Source: Candidatus Aenigmatarchaeota archaeon
GTDB taxonomy: Archaea > Aenigmatarchaeota > Aenigmatarchaeia > QMZS01
Direction of reading: 5' to 3'
NCBI GenBank assembly: GCA_030620695.1
Contig: JAUXEA010000023.1
Span: 1-6,952, forward strand
DNA length: 6,952 nucleotides
Position 1 is the first letter of the stretch, and each line of letters opens with the position of its first letter. The translations under genes and the position numbers were made by a program. Below are positions 1 through 5,897 of the stretch, in pieces. The notes under the pieces were generated by a model. The model was given only the letters and a program-made list of their open reading frames with translations. It made no database searches and was not told the DNA's origin.

Positions 1-26
1 TAGGAATTTTATATTTACTTGAAAAA

Positions 27-1433
27 CTATAAAAATTTCAGATAGTTGCAAATTTTTCCCAAACCTATGGATTTACATGGATTTGTTTCAATTGAATAAT
101 TATAAATTTTAAAAGTTGAGGAATTTAATCTTTCTAAATAGGTTCTATCAACTTTGTAAATTTCTTTACATTTACTAATATTACCTAGGATAATATAATT
201 ATTTGTTTTTTCAATTATTGGAAACTTTTCCAGGAAACTCATATTTGTTGAGTAATCCAGTTCCCACCCATAATAGATTACAACTCTATACCCCTCATTT
301 AGGTAATTATCTACTTCTTCTTTCCTTGGAAAAGGTTCTGAAATGTAACCAAAATAATTTAAAGGAACCCATTGATTAGAAGCAAGCATACAGTTCTTTG
401 AGATATTTATCTCATAAAATTCTGTATGTATAAAAGAAGTATTTAGAGAAAAAATTACTGAAATTATTATTATAGAGATTGTTAGAGAGGAAAAAATCAA
501 TTTTGAATTTTTTATCTTTTCTATAGCAAAATAAGAAAAATAAGCAAGAGGCAAAATCAAATTAAATAAATATCTTGGAACTTTAAAAGGAGTAAATAAA
601 TAAGAGAGAATAGTTATTATAACTATAATTAGAAGTGCAACATTTTTTCTGTTGAATTTAACTCTAGTTAACCCAAAAATAAAAAAAGGAATCAGGAAGT
701 TCCCAACCAACAGGAAATGGAAAATTGAGGGTTGCTGAAATAAGTAGTCTCTATATTTAACATTCAACGCCTGCGAGTTGGCAATACTTGTCAGACAATG
801 ACCTGTATCAAAATAATTAAACAAAAACCAAGGAGCAAATGTTAGAACTATAATAAGGAAGAATAGCAAGATAGAAATAATATTTTTTTTAATGTTTTTA
901 TATAAAAATATCAATACAAAGTAAGGCAAGCAAGTATATCTAGACAAACAAGCAAGAGCAAAACTAAATCCAGATTTTAATTCCTGATTTGAAAATAAAT
1001 AAGAGAGAAACAGTAATAAAAATGATAGAGAAAGTAATTCTGTTCCATCAATCAACCCATTTAAAAGTAAGAAAGGGTTTAGAAGTAAGATATAGAATAA
1101 AACTTTATCTACCTTAAAAACTTCTGCAAATTTCATGGTAGAAATTAAGAGAATAGAAGAGACAAAAATAATAAAGAGATATTCACCCACCCAAAAAGGA
1201 AGAAATCCAAAAGTAAAAATTGCTATAAACAAACTTGGTAAAGGTGCTCTAAGCCATTCAAAATAATTTCCATTTGAAAAAAGATATTCTGCATTCAGGG
1301 AATAAGAAGCAAAATCCCAGGAAAATGTGGAATAATGCTGATATATAAAAAAACTTGTTGAAAAAATAAAAAGTAAGAGAATTATTTTGTTTTCTTTAAA
1401 GAAATTTAGTATCTTAATTGATTCGCTTATCAT
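27..1433 (-). CDS. GT-C fold membrane glycosyltransferase (PMT_2/GT39-like)
   Basis: This 468-residue polytopic protein probably transfers a sugar from a lipid-phosphate (polyprenyl/dolichyl-phosphate) donor to an acceptor on the outer face of the membrane. After a short cytosolic start and a first membrane helix (about 18-32), the first outer loop carries SWDFASY with Asp40 where GT-C enzymes place their catalytic acid, then NAEYLF and RAPLPSL. Many hydrophobic helices follow to about residue 332. PWFLFNYFDTG (201-211) and VPRYLFNLILP (285-295) match the usual PMT_2 loop patterns. A soluble tail (about 335-468) should lie outside and holds Cys348, Cys422, Cys453 and Cys462. It is the last gene of the four-gene minus operon and starts 2 nt after the stop of the thioredoxin-like gene. 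No Shine-Dalgarno is visible; the A-rich spacer gives TAAAAATG. The GT-C class is fairly secure; donor and acceptor are unknown. Confidence 0.75.
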   Translation of the reverse strand: MISESIKILNFFKENKIILLLFIFSTSFFIYQHYSTFSWDFASYSLNAEYLFSNGNYFEWLRAPLPSLFIAIFTFGFLPFWVGEYLFIIFVSSILLISTMKFAEVFKVDKVLFYILLLNPFLLLNGLIDGTELLSLSFLLLFLSYLFSNQELKSGFSFALACLSRYTCLPYFVLIFLYKNIKKNIISILLFFLIIVLTFAPWFLFNYFDTGHCLTSIANSQALNVKYRDYLFQQPSIFHFLLVGNFLIPFFIFGLTRVKFNRKNVALLIIVIITILSYLFTPFKVPRYLFNLILPLAYFSYFAIEKIKNSKLIFSSLTISIIIISVIFSLNTSFIHTEFYEINISKNCMLASNQWVPLNYFGYISEPFPRKEEVDNYLNEGYRVVIYYGWELDYSTNMSFLEKFPIIEKTNNYIILGNISKCKEIYKVDRTYLERLNSSTFKIYNYSIETNPCKSIGLGKICNYLKFL

Positions 1434-1435
1434 TT

Positions 1436-2053
1436 TTACTCAAAAATAATTTTCTCCAATTCATCAATTTTTAGAAACTTGTTATATGTTTTCCCGTTTA
1501 TTACCAGTGCTGGTGTTGCAGTAACATCATACAGAGTTTTGATAGTATCCAAAAGTGGATTGTCTATCATATAATCCAGACTATAAATTGTTGTTAAATT
1601 ATATTTCCTGGCAAGAGTATCTAGTATATATCCCTGCGCAATACATTCATCGCTTGGGTGTGAATAAAAGTAGATAATTAATGGATAAGAAAAACCACAT
1701 TTTTCTTTCAAATCTTTAAAAAACAGGTATTCACGAATCTGGTGAATATGATACCTCTCTTTTTCTATTAAAACTTCCGGATTTTTTGGACCAAATTTTT
1801 CTTCAAGAGTATAAACCATATCTCCTAATTCCTGTCTTTTCCTGAAAAATTCTTTAAATGAGAAATTACAGATTTCTTCCTTTGAAAGGAGAGAATAAGA
1901 AAGGTCATAACCCATCATCTCTGAAAGAATTTTTTCCTGGGAGTGTTTTAACTCAGACAAATTATAATAAGAGGTTGCCTGCCCGAGAAAGATACCAAGC
2001 AGAAAAACCAGGGAAGTTACTGCAATTACTGCAAGGAATCTGAAGTTTACCAT
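1436..2053 (-). CDS. Membrane-anchored thioredoxin-like protein with SxxC in place of CxxC
   Basis: The protein has 205 residues. Residues 5-25 form one N-terminal membrane anchor, followed by a helical, charged linker (about 30-118) and a thioredoxin-fold domain (about 122-205). Fold markers are the strand PLIIYFYS (124-131), the active-site loop HPSDECIAQG (132-141), the strand TTIYSLDY, and the cis-Pro loop TATPALVING (178-187) followed by TYNKFL. From memory, related archaeal proteins read roughly YFYSN..CxxC..QG here. In this protein the first cysteine is Ser134 and only Cys137 remains, so a classical dithiol oxidoreductase is unlikely; a monothiol, isomerase-like or binding role is possible. 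Cys62 and Cys119 are further cysteines. The start codon overlaps the end of the GT2 gene by 7 nt (ATGGTAA), implying translational coupling. The domain should face outwards, like the tail of the next enzyme in the operon. Confidence 0.72.
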   Translation of the reverse strand: MVNFRFLAVIAVTSLVFLLGIFLGQATSYYNLSELKHSQEKILSEMMGYDLSYSLLSKEEICNFSFKEFFRKRQELGDMVYTLEEKFGPKNPEVLIEKERYHIHQIREYLFFKDLKEKCGFSYPLIIYFYSHPSDECIAQGYILDTLARKYNLTTIYSLDYMIDNPLLDTIKTLYDVTATPALVINGKTYNKFLKIDELEKIIFE

Positions 2054-3282
2054 TTTATATCTTTTCTTAAAATTTTATAAAAGGTAAGAATCCAGAAATA
2101 AGAATAAAGATAACCGGAAACAAGGAGATAACACAGATATTGCAGTATAACTATGGATTTTGTTTTTGTAAATAAAGAATGTTTTTTTGCATAGTACACA
2201 AAAATTAATCCTATTGACAAAGTTGCTACAGAGTAAAAGAAAATCTCAGATTGCAAAAAATTAAGAGAGAAATGGAAGTTCAACAGATTACTTAAAAAAG
2301 GTTCTATTCCGGTAATTAGAAGAATAGAAAAGTTGTTAATCAAAGAAAAAATAAAACTTACCAGGATGTATGAAAAGAACATCAAAAGAAAGACCTGTCC
2401 TATAATGATGGTAGGTAATACAAAATATCCTAATTCATTATATTTTCTGGACAAAAGAAAAGAATATTTTCTTAAATTTTTAATTAAGCCAAAGTTCCAC
2501 CTTACTCTTTGTCTTTGTAATTCCCTAAATTTCTTTGGAACTTGAGTATAAGTTCTAGCTTCAGTAGCACACATTATTTTATATTTTTTACTTAGAAGTC
2601 TTAATGCAATTTCCAAATCTTCTGTAACATTATCGCTGTCAAATTTCCCGATTTTTTTAAAAATATTCCCCCTATAAATTGAGAAAACTCCAGGGGTTAC
2701 ATAAAGACCGTTAACAAAAGAGAAGAGTTTTTTAAAAAACAGAGAAAGAGTATATTCTACATCCTGGAATTTTTCAAGGAGTGTGGTGGGGTTTTTTACT
2801 CTTATACCTGAATGAACAGCACCAATTTCATTATCATCAAAATAACCAACCATTTTTTTCAGAGAATCTCCTTCAACGCAGGAATCAACATCCAAAATAC
2901 CAATTAATTCTCCTCTTACCCTGTCAATTCCATAATTAACTGCTCTCGCTTTTCCAGAGTGTTTTCTTTTATAAACTTTCACTTTAAATTTTTTTGCTTC
3001 TGTAAAGGAGTTGTCAGTTGAGCCATCATCAACAACAATAATTTCCAGTTTCTTTTTTGGATAATCTAATTTACTCAGGGAAGTTAGACAATCTTTTATA
3101 CATTTTGCACCATTATACACAGGGATAATAATGCTAACTTCCGGGAGTCTCTTTGTTTTTTTGGTTCCAAAATCCTGTTTATTTTCGATGAATATAAATA
3201 GAAGATAGAAACCAGTGAACAAAGTGAAATAGGTAATAAGGTATATTAGCACAATACCTATGGGAGTTATATCCGGCAACAT
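2047..3282 (-). CDS. GT2 family membrane glycosyltransferase (PgaC/IcaA/BcsA-like)
   Basis: This 411-residue inverting GT-A enzyme probably builds or starts a surface polysaccharide or glycolipid from a nucleotide sugar on the cytosolic face. An N-terminal helix (about 8-32) leads into the catalytic domain. Its motifs are VSIIIPVYNG (49-58), VVDDGSTD (83-90), the metal-binding DVD (131-133), the TED catalytic motif (220-222) and QRVRW (258-262, the QxxRW signature). The last two are the hallmarks of processive GT2 enzymes such as cellulose, hyaluronan and poly-GlcNAc synthases. Membrane helices follow at about 285-315, 345-363 and 378-402, ending in FYKILRKDIKW. All catalytic motifs are intact. 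The gene lies 12 nt downstream of the anchored beta-sandwich gene and overlaps the thioredoxin-like gene. No Shine-Dalgarno is seen. The family call is strong; sugar specificity cannot be read from the sequence. Confidence 0.9.
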   Translation of the reverse strand: MLPDITPIGIVLIYLITYFTLFTGFYLLFIFIENKQDFGTKKTKRLPEVSIIIPVYNGAKCIKDCLTSLSKLDYPKKKLEIIVVDDGSTDNSFTEAKKFKVKVYKRKHSGKARAVNYGIDRVRGELIGILDVDSCVEGDSLKKMVGYFDDNEIGAVHSGIRVKNPTTLLEKFQDVEYTLSLFFKKLFSFVNGLYVTPGVFSIYRGNIFKKIGKFDSDNVTEDLEIALRLLSKKYKIMCATEARTYTQVPKKFRELQRQRVRWNFGLIKNLRKYSFLLSRKYNELGYFVLPTIIIGQVFLLMFFSYILVSFIFSLINNFSILLITGIEPFLSNLLNFHFSLNFLQSEIFFYSVATLSIGLIFVYYAKKHSLFTKTKSIVILQYLCYLLVSGYLYSYFWILTFYKILRKDIKW

Positions 3283-3294
3283 AATAACTAAAAA

Positions 3295-4071
3295 TCATTC
3301 AAGATAAAATAATCTGATTTTTACATTTTCCAGTTTATATTCCTCATTTGATAAAAATTCAATTTTGTTTTCGCCCAGATTAATTTCTAATTTTCCAAAT
3401 TTTATTGTTTCTACATCAGAAGGAACAGAATTATAAATCTCATTTTCATTAACCAAGATTCTTATTTTGTCTGATTTTATTGGAGTGAACATAACATCCC
3501 CTTTATAAAAATTGTTATAGATAAAGGGGGGAACATCAAATTCATATTCCGGAATTTCTTTTAAAGAATATGATAAATACAAACTTAAATTAGATATTTT
3601 GTAGATAGAAGGAGCCCATATTTTCCATCCACTTGAAGTTGTCTTAAAATCTATTAAATTTCCTTCTATAGGGTTTATTTCAAAACTGTAATCCCCTAAA
3701 ATAGAATTCTTATAATAAACTGTTTCATTGTTTAACGAGACAGATAGTTTTCCATATTTATTTGTGTCTCTTACACTAAAACTGATTGTTGACTTGTTCA
3801 GGTTTTCCAGAATTTCCTTTTTTATCTCAAACTTCCTGTTATAATCAACAGAGCCGAAAAATATCCCATTATGGACTTCAAATTCATTATCAAGAACCTG
3901 TGTTACTTCTTTACTTTCTTCCTCTAGAGATACTGTTCCAAGTTCTATAATTCTGTGTTTGATTTCCTCAGAAATATTTGGTTTCTCAGTTATCTGTGGA
4001 CCCCCAAAAAATACAAATAACATTAAAAATATTATTAGCCCAGCAAACAGGAAAGCATAGAGTTCATCCAT
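3295..4071 (-). CDS. Membrane-anchored extracytoplasmic protein with two beta-sandwich-like repeats, unknown function
   Basis: I do not recognise a named family for this 258-residue protein. MDELYAFLFAGLI...FVFFGGP forms one N-terminal membrane helix (about 5-23). A glutamate-rich linker (30-65) and a beta-strand-rich outer part follow. Two similar segments can be seen. The first is about 95-170, with YGKLSVSLNNETVYY, a strand-rich middle, SGWKIWAPSIY, then SNLSLYLSYS. The second is about 200-258, with DKIRILVNENEIYNS, GENKIEFLS, then LENVKIRLFYLE. Each runs 'NN/NE + aromatic strand, turn, hydrophobic strand, closing strand', which suggests duplicated jelly-roll or Ig-like sandwiches of the carbohydrate-binding kind. 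That is an inference; no ligand residues can be named. It is the promoter-proximal gene of the glycosyltransferase operon, so it could be a glycan-binding, scaffold or acceptor protein. The ATG start gives a natural membrane anchor and lies about 20 nt from a plausible TATA box. Confidence 0.7.
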   Translation of the reverse strand: MDELYAFLFAGLIIFLMLFVFFGGPQITEKPNISEEIKHRIIELGTVSLEEESKEVTQVLDNEFEVHNGIFFGSVDYNRKFEIKKEILENLNKSTISFSVRDTNKYGKLSVSLNNETVYYKNSILGDYSFEINPIEGNLIDFKTTSSGWKIWAPSIYKISNLSLYLSYSLKEIPEYEFDVPPFIYNNFYKGDVMFTPIKSDKIRILVNENEIYNSVPSDVETIKFGKLEINLGENKIEFLSNEEYKLENVKIRLFYLE

Positions 4072-4073
4072 AA

Positions 4074-4112
4074 TTAAGCCTTTTATTTATTAAATTTATC
4101 AAAAAGGCTTAA
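4074..4112. repeat. Perfect 11-bp inverted repeat next to the minus-operon start
   Basis: TTAAGCCTTTT at 4074-4084 is the exact reverse complement of AAAAGGCTTAA at 4102-4112, with a 17-nt AT-rich loop. The inner arm is only 2 bp from the minus-strand ATG at 4069-4071. The loop contains the best TATA-like stretch for that operon, so a protein bound to the arms would flank or cover the promoter. Confidence 0.75.
4088..4100 (-). promoter_or_regulatory. Putative TATA box of the minus glycosyltransferase operon
   Basis: On the minus strand the sequence GATAAATTTAATA lies about 18-30 nt upstream of the ATG at 4071. That is the spacing expected for an archaeal TATA box driving a leaderless or nearly leaderless transcript. 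The match to a TATA consensus is only moderate in this AT-rich background. Confidence 0.4.
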
Positions 4113-4120
4113 GCCAAAAA
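4101..4120. repeat. Palindrome unit 1 (GGCTTAAGCC core)
   Basis: AAAAAGGCTTAAGCCAAAAA carries a perfect 10-bp palindrome at 4106-4115 flanked by five A residues on each side. The same core followed by AAAA recurs at 4218-4231. Its left part also serves as an arm of the 4074-4112 inverted repeat. It could be a dimeric regulator binding site. Confidence 0.65.
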
Positions 4121-4173
4121 ACGAAGTTGGATAGTAAGAACTTTTTATTGTTTAAATTGGATAAAAAATTGGG

Positions 4174-4232
4174 TTTTTGGCTCGAGCCTTTTGTCAATTA
4201 TCTCATCAAAAAGGCTCGGCTTAAGCCAAAAG
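4174..4232 (+). repeat. Long imperfect inverted repeat / potential leader hairpin before the membrane-protein pair
   Basis: TTTTTGGCTCGAGCCTTTTG (4174-4193) can pair with 4207-4232 over 20 base pairs. The exceptions are one bulged A (4212) and a five-base bulge (4219-4223); the last pair (4174/4232) is a G-U wobble. The loop is 13 nt (4194-4206). The hairpin ends 12 nt before the ATG at 4245. The right arm also contains a self-complementary GGCTTAAGCC, so two exclusive folds are possible. It may act as an RNA leader element or a DNA operator; the sequence alone does not decide. Confidence 0.6.
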
Positions 4233-4244
4233 AAAATAATATTT

Positions 4245-4790
4245 ATGGAAGAGAAATTGCTCTATTCTTTAATTCTGATAATATCTGTTTTATTTATCTA
4301 TTTTGTTGGAGGACCGATAATAATTTTTGCTTCTTTAATTGTAATTTTTGAGAAATGTGTGTTTGGAAGAGTAAATATTGTTCCAGGTATAGAATTTACT
4401 ACTTTGGCAACAATTTTGGTTGTGTTAGGATATGGGTGGGTAACAGGCATTTTGTTTTGTATTTTTGTTCCTATGGTTATTCCTACAATTATTAATGGGC
4501 TTATAGGAGAAAAAGGGGTAGTAAACCCGGATTTTGTAATACTTGGTGTTGGTTTCGGAAATATTATAGATGTGTTTTGTGTTTTAATTATATATTTGGT
4601 GAGAGAATTGGATATATTTTGGATAATGTTGATTATACTTATTTTCAAACATACAATGAATAATTTGGCAGGTAAATTAAAAGAAGTAAATTTTGTTCTG
4701 AATTATATTGAAATTACTGTAGGATTTTTGTTCAATTTATCCATTATTTACTTCTTTCATTCCTTCTGGTTATATTTATTGGCAATATGA
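4245..4790 (+). CDS. Small polytopic membrane protein, first of a tandem paralogous pair
   Basis: This is a 181-residue, almost entirely hydrophobic protein with about five or six membrane helices (roughly 7-35, 50-83, 98-119, 122-136 and 150-180). I do not recognise a named family. The ATG at 4245 was chosen over the longer TTG start at 4191. It aligns exactly with the start of the downstream paralogue, and the extra 18 residues would be encoded by palindromic intergenic DNA. Features shared with the paralogue include FGRV (40-43), GIEF (48-51), INxLIG (83-88), GFG (103-105), Arg120, LD (122-123), FxHxM (134-138) and a nearly invariant end FLFNLSIxYFFHSFWL (161-176). GIEF after a charged loop, followed by a glycine-containing helix, loosely recalls ECF-transporter S components or MreD-like proteins, but this is weak. 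Its stop overlaps the next start as ATGA. Confidence 0.7.
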   Translation: MEEKLLYSLILIISVLFIYFVGGPIIIFASLIVIFEKCVFGRVNIVPGIEFTTLATILVVLGYGWVTGILFCIFVPMVIPTIINGLIGEKGVVNPDFVILGVGFGNIIDVFCVLIIYLVRELDIFWIMLIILIFKHTMNNLAGKLKEVNFVLNYIEITVGFLFNLSIIYFFHSFWLYLLAI

Positions 4791-5329
4791 ATAAATATTT
4801 TATCTATTCCCTGATTTTTGTTCTGTCAGTTTTATTTATCTATTTTGCAGGGGATTTTGTAATAATTTTTGCTTCCCTGCTTGTAATTTTTGACAGGTGT
4901 TTATTTGGAAGAGTAAAGATTATTCACGGGATAGAATTTGCGAGTTTGTCAATAATACTGGTTGCAATGAAATATGATTTAATGGTTTCTATTTTGTTTT
5001 GTGTGCTTGTTCTACATATCCTGCCCGTGGTTATTAATACTCTTATAGGTGACAGGTGGATAATAAATAAGGAGTTCAAGTTGGTGAGAAGTGGTTTTGG
5101 GGCTATAATAAGTCTTGTTTCCATTATAATTGCTTTTTATTTAAGGAGTCTGGACTTATTTTTAATAATGTTTGTTGTTCTTTTGTTTGGGCATGCAATG
5201 CATATTTTAAAAGGAAAAATAACGCAAACAAATTATATTCTGGATTATATTGGGATTGGTCTGAATTTTTTGTTTAATTTGTCTATTGTTTACTTTTTTC
5301 ATTCTTTCTGGTTGTGGTTACTGGTATGA
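4787..5329 (+). CDS. Small polytopic membrane protein, second of a tandem paralogous pair
   Basis: This 180-residue protein aligns with the upstream protein over its whole length without a gap. By hand count 91 of 180 positions are identical (about 51%). The most conserved parts are SVLFIYF (14-20), IIFAS (26-30), GRV-GIEF (41-51) and the C-terminal FLFNLSIVYFFHSFWL (161-176). The loop around 61-70 and the segment 91-102 have diverged, as expected if the two copies became specialised. Polar residues kept in both copies inside or next to helices (Arg42, Glu50, Asn84, Arg120, Asp123, His136, Lys144, His172) are candidate functional sites. The start lies inside the stop region of the first gene (ATGA), so the two are translationally coupled and may form a heterodimer. 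Its 3' end faces the 5358-5897 gene convergently, 28 bp away. Function is unknown. Confidence 0.7.
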   Translation: MNKYFIYSLIFVLSVLFIYFAGDFVIIFASLLVIFDRCLFGRVKIIHGIEFASLSIILVAMKYDLMVSILFCVLVLHILPVVINTLIGDRWIINKEFKLVRSGFGAIISLVSIIIAFYLRSLDLFLIMFVVLLFGHAMHILKGKITQTNYILDYIGIGLNFLFNLSIVYFFHSFWLWLLV

Positions 5330-5357
5330 TGAAAAAACTTATAATAGTAAATCTGTT

Positions 5358-5897
5358 TTATTCCCTTTTGTTATCTTCAAAAACTTTCTTGTCTGTCTTC
5401 TGCTTGTCATTGTTCGGTTTTGTAGGTCGGGTATTATTGTCTTCAAAACCAAACAAAATCTCCAGTCCCTCATACAATTTTTTGCTTACCTCCTCATATT
5501 TTAATTTATATTCAGACATAATGTCTTTGTAAAATGATTTTTTTGAGAACTCCTGTATTATGTTGTAAAGTAAATCTTCCATAACAACAGGTCCTGCCAG
5601 ATGAACAGGGGTCACTCTTGAAATAAAAGTTTCCAGAGAAATAAGGGTTGTTTCTGATTCTGTTATATTAAGGATAACCCTAAAAACAAAATTTTCATTA
5701 ATCTGTTTTTTTGCTTCAAATATTAGTTCCAATCCCTTCTCGGTTTTTTTATAGGAAAGCAATTCAACTTCTTCATATTCTATTTCTAAAGTGTTTGCCA
5801 GAATTTCTTTTATTTTTCTCTGCAGTTCAGGACTGATTTTTTTATTAACTTCAAGAACCCTATCAAAGCATTTTTCTTCAAATAAATAGCGATACAT
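5358..5897 (-). CDS. Hypothetical soluble protein with charged low-complexity C-terminal tail
   Basis: I do not recognise this 179-residue protein. It has no signal peptide or membrane helix and is probably cytosolic. Residues 1-40 look helical (an EVNKKISPELQRKIKEIL stretch). Residues 42-95 alternate as beta-strands (VELLSYK, LELIFEAK, FVFRVILNI, TTLISLETFI). THE segment RVTPVHLAGPVVMEDLLYNIIQEF (94-117) joins a loop with Pro-Val-His and Ala-Gly-Pro to a helix; a charged helix (119-147) follows. The tail (150-179) is rich in Asn, Lys and Asp and repeats FEDN (151-154 and 173-176, approximately), so it is probably disordered. It is transcribed divergently from the CBS-HPF gene with only 21 bp between the two ATGs, which suggests co-regulation. 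A link to ribosome hibernation is speculative. Confidence 0.65.
   Translation of the reverse strand: MYRYLFEEKCFDRVLEVNKKISPELQRKIKEILANTLEIEYEEVELLSYKKTEKGLELIFEAKKQINENFVFRVILNITESETTLISLETFISRVTPVHLAGPVVMEDLLYNIIQEFSKKSFYKDIMSEYKLKYEEVSKKLYEGLEILFGFEDNNTRPTKPNNDKQKTDKKVFEDNKRE

Larger units (their letters stand above)
4072..4244. promoter_or_regulatory. Palindrome-rich divergent control region
   Basis: This 173-bp gap separates the minus glycosyltransferase operon from the plus membrane-protein pair. It holds related palindromes: GGCTTAAGCC at 4106-4115 and 4218-4227, GGCTCGAGCC at 4179-4188, and a half-site TTAAGCC at 4074-4080. All are flanked by A or T runs. I did not see these cores elsewhere in the window. 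It also has a short direct repeat, TTGGATA, at 4126-4132 and 4157-4163 (approximate). Both divergent promoters should lie here. The repeats could be shared operator sites or leader-RNA hairpins. Reading frames crossing this region (TTG starts at 4127 and 4191) appear to be chance. Confidence 0.6.

Noticed and set aside
1858..2545. Small plus-strand frames opposite the thioredoxin-like and GT2 genes
   Set aside because: Both lie inside genes with intact family motifs on the other strand and show no recognisable protein features.
4174..4193. Intrinsic terminator (GC palindrome followed by T run)
   Set aside because: The palindrome alone has no loop, it lies between divergent genes where no transcript needs to end, and archaeal termination depends mainly on T runs.
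4074..4232. CRISPR array or integron-type attachment site
   Set aside because: The repeat units differ in sequence and orientation, spacing is irregular (about 73 and 39 bp between cores), and no cas, integrase or transposase gene is in the window.
4191..4244. TTG start extending the first membrane protein by 18 residues
   Set aside because: The extension is encoded by the hairpin arm and has no counterpart in the paralogue, whose start aligns exactly with the ATG at 4245.
4127..4351. 74-codon plus-strand frame with TTG start across the palindromic region
   Set aside because: It overlaps both the palindromes and the first 100 bases of the better supported membrane-protein gene in another frame. 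The peptide has no coherent domain.
4298..4648. 116-codon open frame on the minus strand
   Set aside because: It lies wholly opposite the first membrane protein of the tandem pair. Its Ile/Thr/Pro-rich composition is what the complement of a hydrophobic gene gives, and it has no start context.
5330..5357. Terminator between the convergent genes
   Set aside because: The 28-bp gap has only short A and T runs and no stem; nothing specific can be supported.
5286..5532. Two plus-strand frames of 72 codons after the membrane-protein pair
   Set aside because: They run across the end of one gene and antisense to the 5358-5897 gene, and their hydrophobic composition reflects the opposite strand of a Lys/Glu-rich gene.
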